Shown one piece after another: positions 1 through 10,929 of a DNA stretch of 64,000 nucleotides (positions are counted from its first letter, which is position 1; each line of letters begins with the position of its first letter). The position numbers were made by a program, and so were the translations under genes. The notes beneath the pieces are model-generated. The model had not been told where the DNA came from. It saw nothing but the letters and a program-made list of their open reading frames with translations, and did not search any database. The stretch spans positions 614,631 to 678,630 of the forward strand of contig CAJZBQ010000009.1 of assembly GCA_914767885.1 (NCBI GenBank), read 5' to 3'. Origin of the DNA: Blepharisma stoltei (taxonomy: Eukaryota; Ciliophora; Heterotrichea; Heterotrichida; Blepharismidae).

Positions 1-1501
1 TCATCATATGTTTTGGCCTTGACGTCCATATATAACTGTAACTATTAAGTATTATATGTCGAGATAAATTTATCGTTTGGATTAAATGCAGAAATTAAAT
101 AAGTATTTGGGATAGGAAGCAGATTAAGATTTTACACCGCCATAAGCAGGGTCCTCACTAACTGGGTTACCTTGACTCCAGGCAAAGTGGCGCAGGTGCA
201 TATGCACTTGAGTGCAAATGGTATAAGGCTCCATGCTCTTGAATTTTCTGGAGAGACTCGCCTAACCTAAGGATTAGCTCACTAGGCTAGACCCATCTCC
301 TCTGTAGGGTATCCCGATAGTCCTGATAGACGAAGACTATGCGAGAGGAATAACTGTCTAGCCCACCTGGCAGGGACAAGAAAATCTTCTGGAGAGAAAC
401 AAAACTTCCCTTCCCTATTCTGCAACTGAAGGCCTACTTCAAAATGGACAGAGGCCCTGCTTTCAGCTTCACCAGGATTTGTCCTACTTGTTCCATAGGG
501 ATTATACCTCGGAGACCAATATCCGTTAGCACCATTTTATTTCTGCATAGGAAACAGAGAAATTTTATAAAACATATTTGTGAATAGCTAGCTCTAAATT
601 TAGAGAAATTTAAATATATACTGGAGATGGACTATGAAATAATAAAATTTTTATATTAAAATAATGCTGAATTCAATTAAGCAAATTATAAGCGTTTTAG
701 TTAGTAAGTTGGCTTTTTGGCTCTTGAGGTATTTCAGGACTATATTTTTCAGTTAGTTCTGCTATAAGTTTATTTTTTTCTTTTTTTGCAGGAACTGAGC
801 AATAATATCCAGCTCATACAGGGGTCAGACCTATAAGCAGCAAGTTTATTTTTCCTGGTGTCGATTGTAAACAAAAATTCATGAATTGCTTATTCTTGAA
901 AATAAAAAAATTTGCTACTAAACTAACTCCACAGCCGATCATACTCATATTAGATTTCCATCTATCTCAACTTTCAATTTGTTCTCGCTCTTCAGGTGTC
1001 AGCTTATGTTTATTCTCTTCAAATCAATCAGACATTTTAGCTAATATAAGAAAATTGCAAAGATATAAGGTTTTAAATAATTCATGAGAGATAGCTTAAT
1101 CTTGATGAATATTTGAAGAATAGCTTGCGAATATAATGCAATGTGGTTCTTAATTGATGAAATCAAATTTTATATATTGCTTATAAAAGACAAATGCTTA
1201 AGTCAATAATGCTCAATAATATAAAATTTATTATGATACAATATATAGATAAACATGCATTGCCAAGCTTTTCAATTTAAAATTTTATATAAATTATTTT
1301 GGTATTCACAAAAAATTGATTTAAAGCTTAAAATTAAATATTCTTACAGCCTGCACATTTTTGAACGATATTTTATTATACTTACTCTATAAGCACTTAA
1401 TTTTTATTATTTTCTATCTATTTTTCCACATTCTCAGCATTCTCTTAATTTTCAAAATCTCCTCTATCTTCCCTATCTAAATAAAAATAACGCCTAATAA
1501 A
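1..1501. other. Gene-poor left edge with a GC-richer segment
   Basis: No coding region can be supported here. About 120-540 is clearly richer in G and C than its AT-rich surroundings and resembles in composition the GC-rich insertions at 7117-7532 and 9355-9893, so it may be a retroelement fragment. The rest, 560-1480, is plain AT-rich spacer. A 68-codon open frame at 881-1087 shows no recognisable motif and I do not call it a gene. Confidence 0.4.
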
Positions 1502-2699
1502 ATGCTCCTAATATTTTTCTTACATGTAGCATTCGGAACTTTAACTTTAAATGAAGAACTAGAAATCGAGCTTTCCGCAAGCCAAGTATCAGGCAAAGAT
1601 TTTGAAAGTTCAATGACTGTAAATGGCGTCGAATACCAAACAATATGTGATTGCACAGACCCTGAACTAGCCACGGAACAAACAGTAAAATGCGCACCCA
1701 CAAATATCGTGATTACACAAGAACGTGAAGGTGAAGGGGCGACTTTGGACGATCTTGAAGAAAAATTCAGCTCAGAAACCTATGAATGGGTAAATGTCCT
1801 TGACAGCTCTTTTCGATGTCTTGACGGAAGAATCACTGAAGGCTCTTTAGGCGCTCCTGGTGGGGATTTTGGAGAATTTGCTTTGGCTTTATTAGTATAT
1901 GAAGATATGTCTGGGAAAAGGGTGGACGAAGACTCTATAAGGGTTTATTTTTTGGAATATTTGGATTGGATGGACCAAGAGTACTTTTATTGGTGCACAG
2001 ATGATGACGCTGTAGGAAGCGTAGAAAAACAGATAGGCGTTGAAGGAATTGATATCACAAATCCTAGGGAAGGGCTACAAAGCAGTTTATTGACCTATTT
2101 AAATCAGCCGAATGGGGTTGGTGATTTACATATAAAAAATTTGATTGAAAGCCCAGAACTGTATTCAGCTAGGATTGAGGCAATTGAGCACTTTATTACA
2201 GTTTTCTATAAGGTGTTGTGGGATAAAGATGATTATCATAATGAAAAAATTTATTTATACTGTAAAAATATATATAAAGCTTGCTGAAAATTGCTTAAAG
2301 ACTATCCTGATACTCAAAAAGAGATATATAAATTATTTAAATATGGAGAAAGCCTAACAGATAGTTATAGAAGTTTTCCCAGGAAGCCATAATGAAACTG
2401 CATTTGTAGAAATCCGAGCATATGAAGACTGTATAGTCCAACAAGTCGCACCTTTAGTTATCCCACGAAATGGAGATGCAGATAATTTAAGCATTTTCGT
2501 AAACCATGCATTTGGAACTAGCACTAAAAGACAACAGATAAGCAAATTTTTTGTGGATAAAGTCGCGAGAAACCAAGATGGGATCACAGTTGATAAATTT
2601 TTGTCTAGGATGAATCACCATGGACTGTTATTTTTAGACGTGACTGGAGAATTAATCGCTGAAAAGCTCCCATTTTATACAGTGGCTTTTGAAAATTAA
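1502..2699 (+). CDS. Putative secreted protein of unknown function
   Basis: The frame opens with a hydrophobic N-terminus (MLLIFFLHVAFG) that looks like a signal peptide, followed by an acidic, cysteine-containing ectodomain-like sequence with pairs such as CDC. I do not recognise a family. Reading TGA as Trp, the first frame runs past 2284 to about 2370, then the coding signal continues one frame over (GSHNETAFVEIRAYEDC) to TAA at 2697. The frame change near 2358-2380 could be a GT...AG intron of about 19 nt beginning at 2364, an unusual length here, or a sequence error; I could not decide. The gene has its own short spacers on both sides and the same orientation as PEX14 downstream. Confidence 0.55.
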
Positions 2700-2856
2700 T
2701 TAGTATCCTTTTTTATATATCAGGCTAATTTTGCCTTTAATTTGTTATAATTATTAAAAATTAGATATAAAAGTATATATAAGACATTATTTTATTAAAA
2801 GACCTATTAAATTATCGAGAATTAATGAAATTAATAATAATCAAGACCATATTATA

Positions 2857-3992
2857 ATGTCTGAACACAAAATCCAAAAAGGTCTCTTATTTTTAAAAAA
2901 TCCTAAAGGTAATTTCAAATTAGTCGCGAAAATGCCATTAGACAAAAAAATTGAATTTTTAAAAACCAAGCTGACACCTGAAGAACTTGATAAAGTTTTA
3001 AAAAAGTTTAATGAAGGAGAAGAATTCACCAAATATTTTGAGCCAACACAGGATTTAGGCACTCCTTTAGATCCACCTCAACAAATTGCTACAAAAAGCA
3101 ACTGGGGTTGGGTCAGAACCTTAGGAGCTGGAATTATTGGTGCAATAGGAAGTGCGATGATACTTGTAAAGATCATTTATAGTGATTTAATTTAATATAA
3201 ATTCTAGTATTCTCCAATTGAAATATAGATTTTCTTTTAAAATTAAATAAATAATTTAATATATTCCAGTATAGAATAAACGTGAAAACAAAAACAAAAA
3301 AAGTAAAGTTGGGCAGCTCGAACGAGTTAATAGCTTTTCTACTTTTGAGCAGAGGAAATATGAGCTGGACATGGCTTTATTAGAAGGCCAAAGAAATGAT
3401 AATAAAATAGAAAGGCTAATTAACAAGCATACAGAAGCATTTGAAAATTTAAGCAAGCAGATTGCTTCCTTAAAGAATTCTATTGAGAATCTTAAAGATA
3501 CACAGGAAAAGCTATCACGATTATTTTTCTCAGAAATATTCGGCCAGTTAATTTATTACTAATAAATAATTTACTAGCCTACTGACGTAATAATTTTATT
3601 CATAAACCTATATAATAGCAAACTCATTAAATAATTCAACCGAAAACTGCCAAGTTTTTAATCAATTTGTATCACAATTCAATTCCCTTGACAAAACCTT
3701 ATCTGCGCTAAATACATTAAAAGTAAAAAAAAATTAGTTTTATTTCCAAAATATTTTAACAAGTCCAGCGAATCCACAAAGAAATAAGATTAACATGACA
3801 AATGAAGACTATAAGAATAATTTGTCCCCAAATCGAATGATAAGACGACTTTTGGAAGTTTCTGGGTTTCATCTGAAAGGGATTTTTATGGAATTTGATC
3901 CTACTCAGCTTAGTTCTTTGCAGTCAACTTTCACTTTAATTCAAAATGAAATTGATCAATTAGAAAAAAAATTATTATGAAATAATTATTAA
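2857..3992 (+). CDS. PEX14: Peroxin-14-like peroxisomal import docking protein
   Basis: The N-terminal 50 residues match the Pex14 three-helix domain (FLKNP, then KKIEFLKTKLTPEELDKVL), which in the family binds WxxxF-type motifs of Pex5 and the tip of Pex19. It is followed by a single hydrophobic segment (about residues 85-108) and then a K-rich, coiled-coil C-terminal half, the usual Pex14 order. Two TA-bounded insertions (3182-3278, 3551-3629) and one 15-nt intron (3723-3737, GT...AG with in-frame TAG) interrupt it. Removing all three gives 315 codons with one TGA read as Trp near the end. Inferred length of 314 aa is somewhat shorter than animal Pex14. The fit of the last exon to the family is weaker than that of the first. 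Confidence 0.75.
3182..3278. other. IES, 97 bp, in PEX14
   Basis: Flanked by TA at 3180-3181 and 3277-3278. It begins just after the membrane segment and contains in-frame stops. Excision leaving one TA joins ...VKIIY to KRENKNKKSK in frame. Very AT-rich. Confidence 0.7.
3551..3629. other. IES, 79 bp, in PEX14
   Basis: TA at 3549-3550 and 3628-3629. Both frames are closed by stops inside the segment; removal joins the coding sequence as ...IFGQL-NNSTEN in frame. Confidence 0.6.
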
Positions 3993-4136
3993 TAAAATAT
4001 TTGCTATAAATTATTTATTAATTTTTAAAGGGTTTTTGCTATTAACAATTAGAAAATTCTGAATTGACACCAGAATCTTCATCTGATTTAATTCAAGAAA
4101 ATAATAAATTTTAATAATTGTAAATATCAATTTTTC

Positions 4137-7100
4137 ATGTCAAATGTGCATCATCTGTTGGTACCGAAAAGAGAAAGAACCAGAAAATCTCTGATGGCTC
4201 ATAGAAGATTAACTCAGATACACCCAACTGTTCCTGCTGAATTTCGAGAAAAAATATCAAAAAATAAAATCAACCCAGAAAACTCAAAAATTGAACAGTC
4301 AACTTTTTCAGGGTGAGGAATTATTATCATTTTTTTTCTGCAAAAAAAAATTAAACTTAATTTAATTACAATTTTATGCTTAAAATGGACTATCTATTTC
4401 CATAATAATTAATCAGTTTTTTTGGGAAAACAATTACTAAAGTATTAAAATAAATAACCTTTTTTAGAGCATTCTTTTGTTTTTCGTTCTAAATATCAAG
4501 ATGTATGAAAGCGAGCACGATCAAGGCTTCTCGCTGTCTTGCTTCTTAAAAAGAACATAAAAACACTCCACACTGAAGAATACTCTCCACCAGAAAACTT
4601 CGAATTTAAGCGTTCTGTAAGCTCACTACGATTTGTGGAAGCCTTAAACGAAAATCTCGAAAAAACCAGAGAGCCAGTTCCATGCGGAATTATCCACCCT
4701 GACCATAAATTTAGAACTTATTGAGATCTCGCAATGCTTTTTGTCTTATTATATACAGCTACAATAATGCCGTTCAGTATGGCTTTTGTAGACTCCACCT
4801 TATGAGATATAGCTTATACTCCTATATAGATTTCTTTATCGAGCAAGATGTAATAGACTCTTAAACGAGCAAAACAGACTCTTTCAAAGAGATGAGTTCA
4901 ATCTCTATATCAGGAAGTGTTAAAAAGAACGCGCCATAATTTAAAATTTAAGAAACCAATTAGACTTGGATTGATTAATAACTAAAAACTTATTTTAAAA
5001 CGTCTTATAAATTAATGATAATAATAAATACAAATAATAAATAATACATATAAATTATATGAATAAAACTAATCTATGATCTTTGCATATTTAATTAGCA
5101 ATTTTAAATGTAATTAAAAATTAAATTTTTATAATAGTATAATGACTCATGAATTTATTATGGACATATGCAATTTTCATTAAACAAGTTTATATGGAAT
5201 TGAAAATCCAAAACTTTTCGTTAAAGTTGCAATTTTGCGAAAGGATAGAATTTTAAATAGATTACTAATTTGCTATGATCAATTGAAGTCCAAAAGCCAA
5301 AGTTTGTATCAAGCGCTTGTTGTTGTTTGCAAAGTTCTTAATGACTCATTATATGGTCTGCAGCAAATTTGAATGAATTAAATTTAATTATCGATCGGGT
5401 TACTATTTTATGGCAGAAGAAATTGTTAAATAAACAATAATATTTTTTATATTTATTATCTCCACTCTCATTGGTATCTTAAATTTTTAAATTATTTTTA
5501 TAAAGCCATTTTAAATTATGGCGCATTCACATGTCAACTTTTTTACAGTTGCCACCATTTTTTGACATGTCACTTTTTAACACTTCCTGATATAGAGATT
5601 GAACTCATCTCTTTGAAAGAGTCTTATTCGCTCGTTCAAGAGTCCATTACATCTTGCTCGATAAAGAAATCTATATAGGGGTATGAGCTATATACCTGAT
5701 TTCTAATGGATTTAATAGTGAATATGTTTTTTATTGTAGATTTAGTCGTCAATTTAATGTGTGCTTACATTACACCTGAAGGAAAATTAGTTACTAGCCG
5801 ATGAAGGATTTTTTTAAAATATCTAAAATCATGGCTTATAATAGATTTAGTCTCATCAATCCCATATAGCTTGCTACCAGGTTCAAATACAGACTCGTCT
5901 GGGTCCTATAATAGCAGCATGTCACTATTAAAATTACCAAGACTTTATAGGCTGTTCCGTATATCAAGAGTTATTAAACTGTTAAAAAAATATAAAAACA
6001 GCGAATTTATGGAGAAATTGCAAGATTTTTTTGATTTAAAACAAAACAGGTTAAGATTGATAACAACAGCTCTTACAGTGGCGCTTTGTGTGCATATTGC
6101 CACGTGTATGTGGTACTTTTCTGCAAAACTTGAAGGGTTTTATTATGATACCTGGGTATTTAGAAATGGATTAATGAATGAAGATACTGGAACTTTGTAT
6201 TTGACATCTTTGTATTGAGCAATAACAACTTTGTCTACAGTAGGATATGGGGATATACATGCCCAAACGATAACAGAAAAGATGTGTGCAATTATTTGGA
6301 TGATTTTTACCGTTTATGTTTTTTCTTTTGTTATTGGTAGCTTACTTCCGATTAAAAATTTAAAGACAGCCAGCTTATTTTAGTAATTTAATTGCGATAA
6401 TAAATTTTCCTTTATAAATTTTTAAATCAATAAAAAATATATAACAAAAAACAAACAAAAGATATAAACAATAAGAAATAAGCAATAAATAATAAATGAT
6501 AATTCAATAATAAATAAAAGAAAATCGATAAAAAAAAACTAACAAAAACACATAAGAACGAATTAGGGAATATGCTTTCAACTGTTGATTCTAAAGAAAA
6601 TGTGCTTATAAACAAACTCGCTGTAATTGATGAATTCGCTAAAGAAGCAAGCTTAGAAAAAGACTTAAAGCATCGATTAAGAATAGCACTACGCTACTCA
6701 ACTGAAAAAACTGGTTTTTCATGAGCAGACAAACAAAATATCTTCAACGAGCTCCCAAAGAATTTCCGGTATGAAGTTGCAATGGCCATGCATCGAGGCG
6801 CAGCCAAAGATTTGACCTTTTTCGCAGATAAAGACCAGGTCGTGGTAGCTTCAATTGTGCCATTTTTGCAGCCTGTTTTTGCAGCAGGTACTGAGCTTGT
6901 ATATGATAAAGGTGAATTTGCAGATGAAATTTATTTTGTGGTAAAAGGAAACGTCAGCTATGTTTTTGGAAAAGATAATAACCTTTTTTTCTATAAATTT
7001 TACCTATAATAATGTAAATACAATAAAAATAGACTATTTAAAGCGAAAAGAATAAATTAATCCGATCCACACAGCGAGGGGGCTATTTCGGAGACATTGA

Positions 7101-8093
7101 AGTAGTCTCACGAATCTTAATCTTAATATTATCTATAACGCTTAACGTCCACTACGGGGTAGCCAACTCCAGAGCTGCCCACCATATTTATCCACGTGTC
7201 GGGGCCCAGAAATCGCTGGATCGATCCCTTTTGATCGCCAAGGCACGGGTAAATAAGGCATTCCGGCTTCGCTGCCGCCACGGCTTTGTTTCGACTCAGC
7301 TTCTGCGCGTGTTCCATCTCCCTTGGGATGTGCTGAGGGGTAAAAACTCCAGATCTTGAGCGCACTGAGGAGCAGTTCCTCTGGTTATCTCCAAAGTTAA
7401 ACCGCTGTTGCTGTGCAGAAGTTCTTGAGGTGAAAACCCAACCCTATAAATAAAATTGCTTGAGTGAGAGAAAGTTAGCGGAGCTAACTTCGCTTGAGCG
7501 AAAGCCATTTTATTTATAGTATCTCACGAATCACTCGAAAATACGCAGCACTTGCTGTAAGAGACAGTGAGCTACTTATTATGGGAAAAGCATTAATAAA
7601 CATAATAATGGACGAATATCCTCACATTTGGGATGAAATTGTTCTGGTAGCTGCAGAGAGAGATAATGTAAACCAGAAAACAATTGCAGAAATCGAGGTC
7701 CTTAATGCAATGAAAAATAAAGGGGATTTGGCCAGCATTGATATGGAAAAATACAAAAAAGAGGTAGACAGGTTTATTACGAGAATGAAATATAAAGATT
7801 TAAAAAAGAAAATTAATTTGGACCCAAAAAAGCCAAGTTTAGAAGATGTGACGATAAATGATATGAACGACAAAATTGAGTCGATTTTTAAGACAATAGA
7901 AGCTTTAGAAGTGCAAATTAAAGATCTTGGGAAAAATGCTGCAATTGCAAAAAGCCCTGGTAGGCCAAAACTGCCACCGATATTTAAGAGAGGGTCAAAA
8001 TCGCCTAGTGTTAATAAAGCGGCTTTAAGCAGCACATTTAGCACATATTGTAGCCACTCTTCAGGAGAAGATCCTATGACATCTTTAATATAG
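4137..8093 (+). CDS. Voltage-gated K+ channel with cyclic-nucleotide-binding domain (EAG/CNG type)
   Basis: After removal of five insertions the gene encodes 730 aa. Order seen: basic N-terminus; S1 (about residues 128-150); acidic S2-S3; S4 with regularly spaced arginines (RLYRLFRISRVIKLLKK, about 250-266); pore helix and filter TTLSTVGYGD (about 346-355) whose first Trp is encoded by TGA at 6216; S6; C-linker; and a cyclic-nucleotide-binding fold (about 480-590) with GGYFGDIE. The TVGYGD filter implies K+ selectivity. The tail after about 600 is charged and probably coiled. Insertions: 4324-4491, 4810-5694, 6345-6565, 6981-7054 and 7117-7532; their removal leaves 2193 nt, divisible by three. 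Whether it binds cAMP or cGMP cannot be read from sequence. The ATG chosen follows an AT-rich spacer. Confidence 0.88.
4324..4491. other. IES, about 168 bp, in K+ channel gene
   Basis: Left TA at 4322-4323 (or 4325-4326), right TA at 4490-4491. Excision joins ...FSGWGI to KYQDVWKRARSRLL in frame. Boundary choice is the least certain of this gene; homopolymer T runs inside. Confidence 0.5.
4810..5694. mobile_element. Inverted-repeat element (885 bp) excised between TAs inside channel S1-S2
   Basis: Left arm (4810-about 4935) and right arm (about 5517-5690, reversed) are near-identical over more than 100 bp, starting TAGCT(T/C)ATAC. The left arm lacks a roughly 50-bp block present in the right arm, which includes a GACATGTC-type motif. 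No transposase frame lies between the arms. Excision leaving one TA joins STLWD to TWFLMDLIVNM in the correct frame through a TGA Trp codon. A longer relative lies at 45385-46684. Behaves as a non-autonomous TIR element that serves as an IES. Confidence 0.8.
6345..6565. other. IES, 221 bp, after channel S6
   Basis: TA at 6343-6344 and 6564-6565. The interior is stop-rich and strongly A-biased on the + strand. Excision joins FVIGSL to GNMLSTVDSKE in frame, linking S6 to the C-linker. Confidence 0.75.
6981..7054. other. IES, 74 bp, in the CNBD of the channel
   Basis: TA at 6979-6980 and 7053-7054. Begins ACCTTTTTTT. Removal joins VSYVFGKDN to KLIRSTQRGGYFGD, restoring the nucleotide-binding fold. 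Same length and same first bases as the IES at 14260-14333. Confidence 0.75.
7117..7532. mobile_element. GC-rich insertion (416 bp incl. one repeat copy) flanked by 11-bp target duplication
   Basis: The 11-mer TCTCACGAATC occurs at 7106-7116 and 7522-7532. Keeping one copy gives an open frame VVSRITRKYAAL across the site. The insert is much richer in GC than the host gene. Its left edge has short AATCTT-like repeats that could be a retroelement tail, and its right end (7443-7520) folds into a hairpin (CTATAAATAAAAT... / ...ATTTTATTTATAG). A GWTCRANNC-type B-box match followed by T4 sits at 7219-7232. A long target duplication favours a non-LTR or SINE-like insertion over a TA-targeted transposon. 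No reverse transcriptase is present. Confidence 0.6.
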
Positions 8094-8240
8094 TATTTAA
8101 ACAAAAAATTAAATATTAAAATGATTATTTGCAGAATAATTTTTTATATTGATATATTTATCCTTGAATTTCATTTAAAATCACAGGGATACGCTTTTAT
8201 ATTTATTTGTTTATTTTAAAGTGAATTCTATAATTTTATA

Positions 8241-10676
8241 ATGGAAAGATTGGAAAAATCTAAAGAACTAATTGGAAGGCTTGAAGAAGCCATTAACTTA
8301 AAAGACAATAACGCTGCTAGTTATTGTATACAAGAACTAATCAGATGGGGAATCAAAGTTTCAATATCTCCTTCATTTTACGAAAAATGCTCATCTCATA
8401 TCTATATTTACCCTGGTTCCGAAAATCTTTATTCCCCTGAATTTTTATATTCCCCTTTCATTTGCGATCGGTCTCATCATATTTGCTATTATTGCTTACA
8501 AAAACATATTTCATCTATTTTCCTATCAAGAGGCTTAAATTTTCGTTATGAATGTCCTGCATGTGAAAATCAAGAATTTAGAAATAGTCGGTTTTTTGCT
8601 AACTCCCCCCCCCCCCCTCCGTGAGCGAACAAAACCATTAGAAAAATCGCCATTTTTTGACCAAAAACCCACCCTCCGTGAGTGAACAAAAATTTTTTAA
8701 TAGAAAAAATTTTAATGGAAAAAAATTTGGATATATAAGTGATAATTAGTATAATGAAATCTAGAGCTAATTCTGTTTAATTTTAAACAAATTGCGTTTT
8801 AAAACATAAATTTTGCAAATTAAATTAATATTTGCTTCCCAATTTTTGCAAATTAGGATTTTTTTAAATTTCGAAAAAAATATTTTTTTATAAAATTTTA
8901 TATATAATTTTTTTTAAAAAAAAAAAATTAACCCCCCTCCGTGAGCGAAAAAAAATTTTTTGTTCGCTCACGGAGGGGGGGGGGGGGAGTAAGGAGAAAC
9001 AGTATGAAGGCCTGATGCAATTAGTAGGAATAGAAATGATACAAGAATGGGAAAGACGAAATTTTATTAAACCTGAAGATGAAGAGCCAGAGATTCCTTT
9101 TCTTCAAACATGTGAGAATTGTTCATTTGGTTATTCAGATTTATCCTGTTTTCTACACAATATAAGATTAATATTTTTATATTCTATTAATAAGCATATT
9201 TAATTAATTCAGCATACACAAAATTTGCCTTGATAATCATAAAGTTTGCAATTTCTGTCTTATAAACAATATAAATAGCACAGCTGATGATGGGAAATTC
9301 GTATGCAAAGTAAATGGGTGCAAAAAAGCTATATACCATGACCTTGTTAATATAAATTAAAATGGCAACGCATGCCAGCCTGCCCTCTTGGTGCAGCAGT
9401 CCCAACTTTATGGCTACGCGTATTGGGATGGACTCCAAGCTGAGAATCAAGTGCAGGCTCAAGTGATGTGTATCCGGATAGGTTTTGGCTGCTTTCCTGT
9501 GGTTGAAATGGAGGTGCTCAGAAACTTCATTTGGAGGATCCATGGGCATTTCTAGGCCGAGAAACTGGGGATTTCAGCCCAGGCACAGTTTCCTTGTAGC
9601 TGTTGAAGTAAGGCATGTCGATACCCAACAGACTCAAGGATCCATGAAATCAAGCTGCTCCAATCGCCCGTAACAGGGCCGCAGAAATCCATAAGCCGCC
9701 CACTCAAAACTGAAGCCTCAAGGCAAGGAGGATACAGAAGGTACCGGAAAGGGTACTCGTATGAGGGAGGCCCTCTGGGCTGAACGCGAAAAGCGGTAGC
9801 ACTCCTGCACATGGGGTCTTTACGGCTGCGTCACCAATATAACCCGTTCCCGGCTATATGGCTAGCGTCTGACTTTTAATAATCCGAATCATAATCCATG
9901 AAATTGTTAAAGCTTTTATAGAAATAGACCAAAACTTAATTCAGAAATTTTGGAAAAAATTAAAATTGAATGGAAAAAAATGCTCATTCTGCCCTAATTG
10001 CAAAATAAATATTGAACTTGACAAAAAAAAGACTGAAGAGCTATGTGTTTGTGGAGCAAAAATATGTGTCAGATGCACACAAACTTTACATGATGGCTTA
10101 TCATGTTATAATGTCGCAGGACTGACACTAAATGATCCGCCATTTATAGATATTTACCCACCACCTAGAGATTTTTCAGATTACGAATATTTGCATGAAG
10201 AATACGAAAATGCTAAATTTGCTTTTGAAACATTTGTAAGGGCAGCTAATTTAAAAATGACACAAGTAAAATTAGTCGTTAATCCAGCACTAGAACAAAA
10301 ATTTGAAGCAAAAAAGAAACAGCTTGGGTGTAAAGAAGAATATGTTTTTCACGGATCAAATTATGTGAATTATGCAAAAATATGCAGTGGAGGATTTATT
10401 ATAGGCGGAACTAATGGGCTTGCAGTAGCTCATGGGACAGCTGCTGGGTATGGAGTTTACACTGGCCTCACACCTGATATATCAGCTGGATATGCGCAGG
10501 GAAAAACATGAATGCTGTGCTGTAGGGCTGTAAGAGGAATCTGTGGGGCGCCTGCTAGGACTGTGCAAGAATTAACAGCTGGAAACCGTCATTCTACGCA
10601 AAATGGTGACGCATTAATATTTTTTTCTGCTGATCAAGTGCTGCCTAAATATTTAGTCGAGTTTACTCAAAGATAG
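8241..10676 (+). CDS. RBR-like zinc-binding protein fused to PARP catalytic domain
   Basis: Removal of three insertions (8602-8991, 9156-9216, 9355-9893) gives 481 aa in one frame. The N-terminal half has RING/IBR-like Cys/His clusters: CDRSHHICYYC...CPAC at about 76-112, a CENC...CLDNHKVCNFC cluster at about 152-187, and CPNC...CVCGAKICVRC at about 250-275, as in RBR ubiquitin ligases. The C-terminal third is a PARP fold: FHGSNY (NAD-binding His), GVYTG (Tyr), and QVLPKYLVEF at the end. The third triad position, Glu in PARP1, aligns with Ala here, so mono-ADP-ribosylation or loss of activity is more likely than polymer synthesis. TGA encodes Trp in KTWMLCC. Family domain order is inferred; zinc ligands are not fully assignable. 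Confidence 0.8.
8602..8991 (+). mobile_element. 390-bp MITE (TIR family ACTCCCCCC...TCCGTGAGCGAAC), copy 1
   Basis: Bounded by TA (8600-8601 and 8990-8991). The ends are C/G tracts followed by TCCGTGAGCGAAC and its complement. A second internal copy of the motif lies near 8672-8686, and the right end is a long hairpin (8932-8982). Excision leaves GCTAAGG and restores FFAKEKQYEG. Length and TA target fit the Pogo-derived MITE I recall from Blepharisma stoltei. It has no coding capacity. Confidence 0.88.
9156..9216. other. IES, 61 bp, in RBR-PARP gene
   Basis: TA at 9154-9155 and 9215-9216, each followed by CACAA. Removal joins DLSCFLH to KICLDNHKVC and so completes a Cys/His cluster. Confidence 0.7.
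9355..9893. mobile_element. GC-rich TA-bounded insertion, 539 bp, in RBR-PARP gene
   Basis: TA at 9353-9354 and 9892-9893. Excision joins YHDLVNI to IHEIVKAF in frame. The interior, about 9360-9870, is GC-rich compared with all neighbouring genes and has short open frames on both strands without recognisable domains. Possibly a retroelement fragment that now behaves as an IES. Confidence 0.6.
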
Positions 10677-10929
10677 AATGGATAATTTAATGACAAATAA
10701 AAATATGATTTATACACTTTTTTAATAAACCAATTATTTTATTATAAAAATAACATTTATATTCCAAAAGTAAAATATTTTAGCATAACTACTATTCAAA
10801 TTGACTAATTTGCTTCTACGTCAGAATTTACATCTCCATCAGAAATTTCTTCTAAATTTTCTTCTTCTTTAATATTGCGCAACGAGTGCTTACTCACTCA
10901 AATAATTTTAATTTACTTTAAAAAAATAT

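Noticed and set aside
881-1087. 68-codon open frame in the left spacer
   Set aside because: Low-complexity, AT-biased, no motif or paralog, and no spacer pattern like that around real genes here.
6216-6218. TGA in the channel pore as a premature stop
   Set aside because: The codon sits exactly where pore helices carry Trp, and TGA recurs at conserved Trp positions in many genes here.
7219-7232. B-box-like GATCGATCC followed by TTTT, as of a tRNA-derived SINE
   Set aside because: No convincing A box at the right distance and no cloverleaf; noted only as a hint in the element entry.
7129-7508. Two open frames on the minus strand inside the GC-rich insert
   Set aside because: They lie in the inserted element, show no domain, and GC-rich DNA gives long frames by chance.
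9485-9812. Overlapping open frames on both strands in the 539-bp insertion
   Set aside because: No recognisable protein motif; composition effect is enough to explain them.
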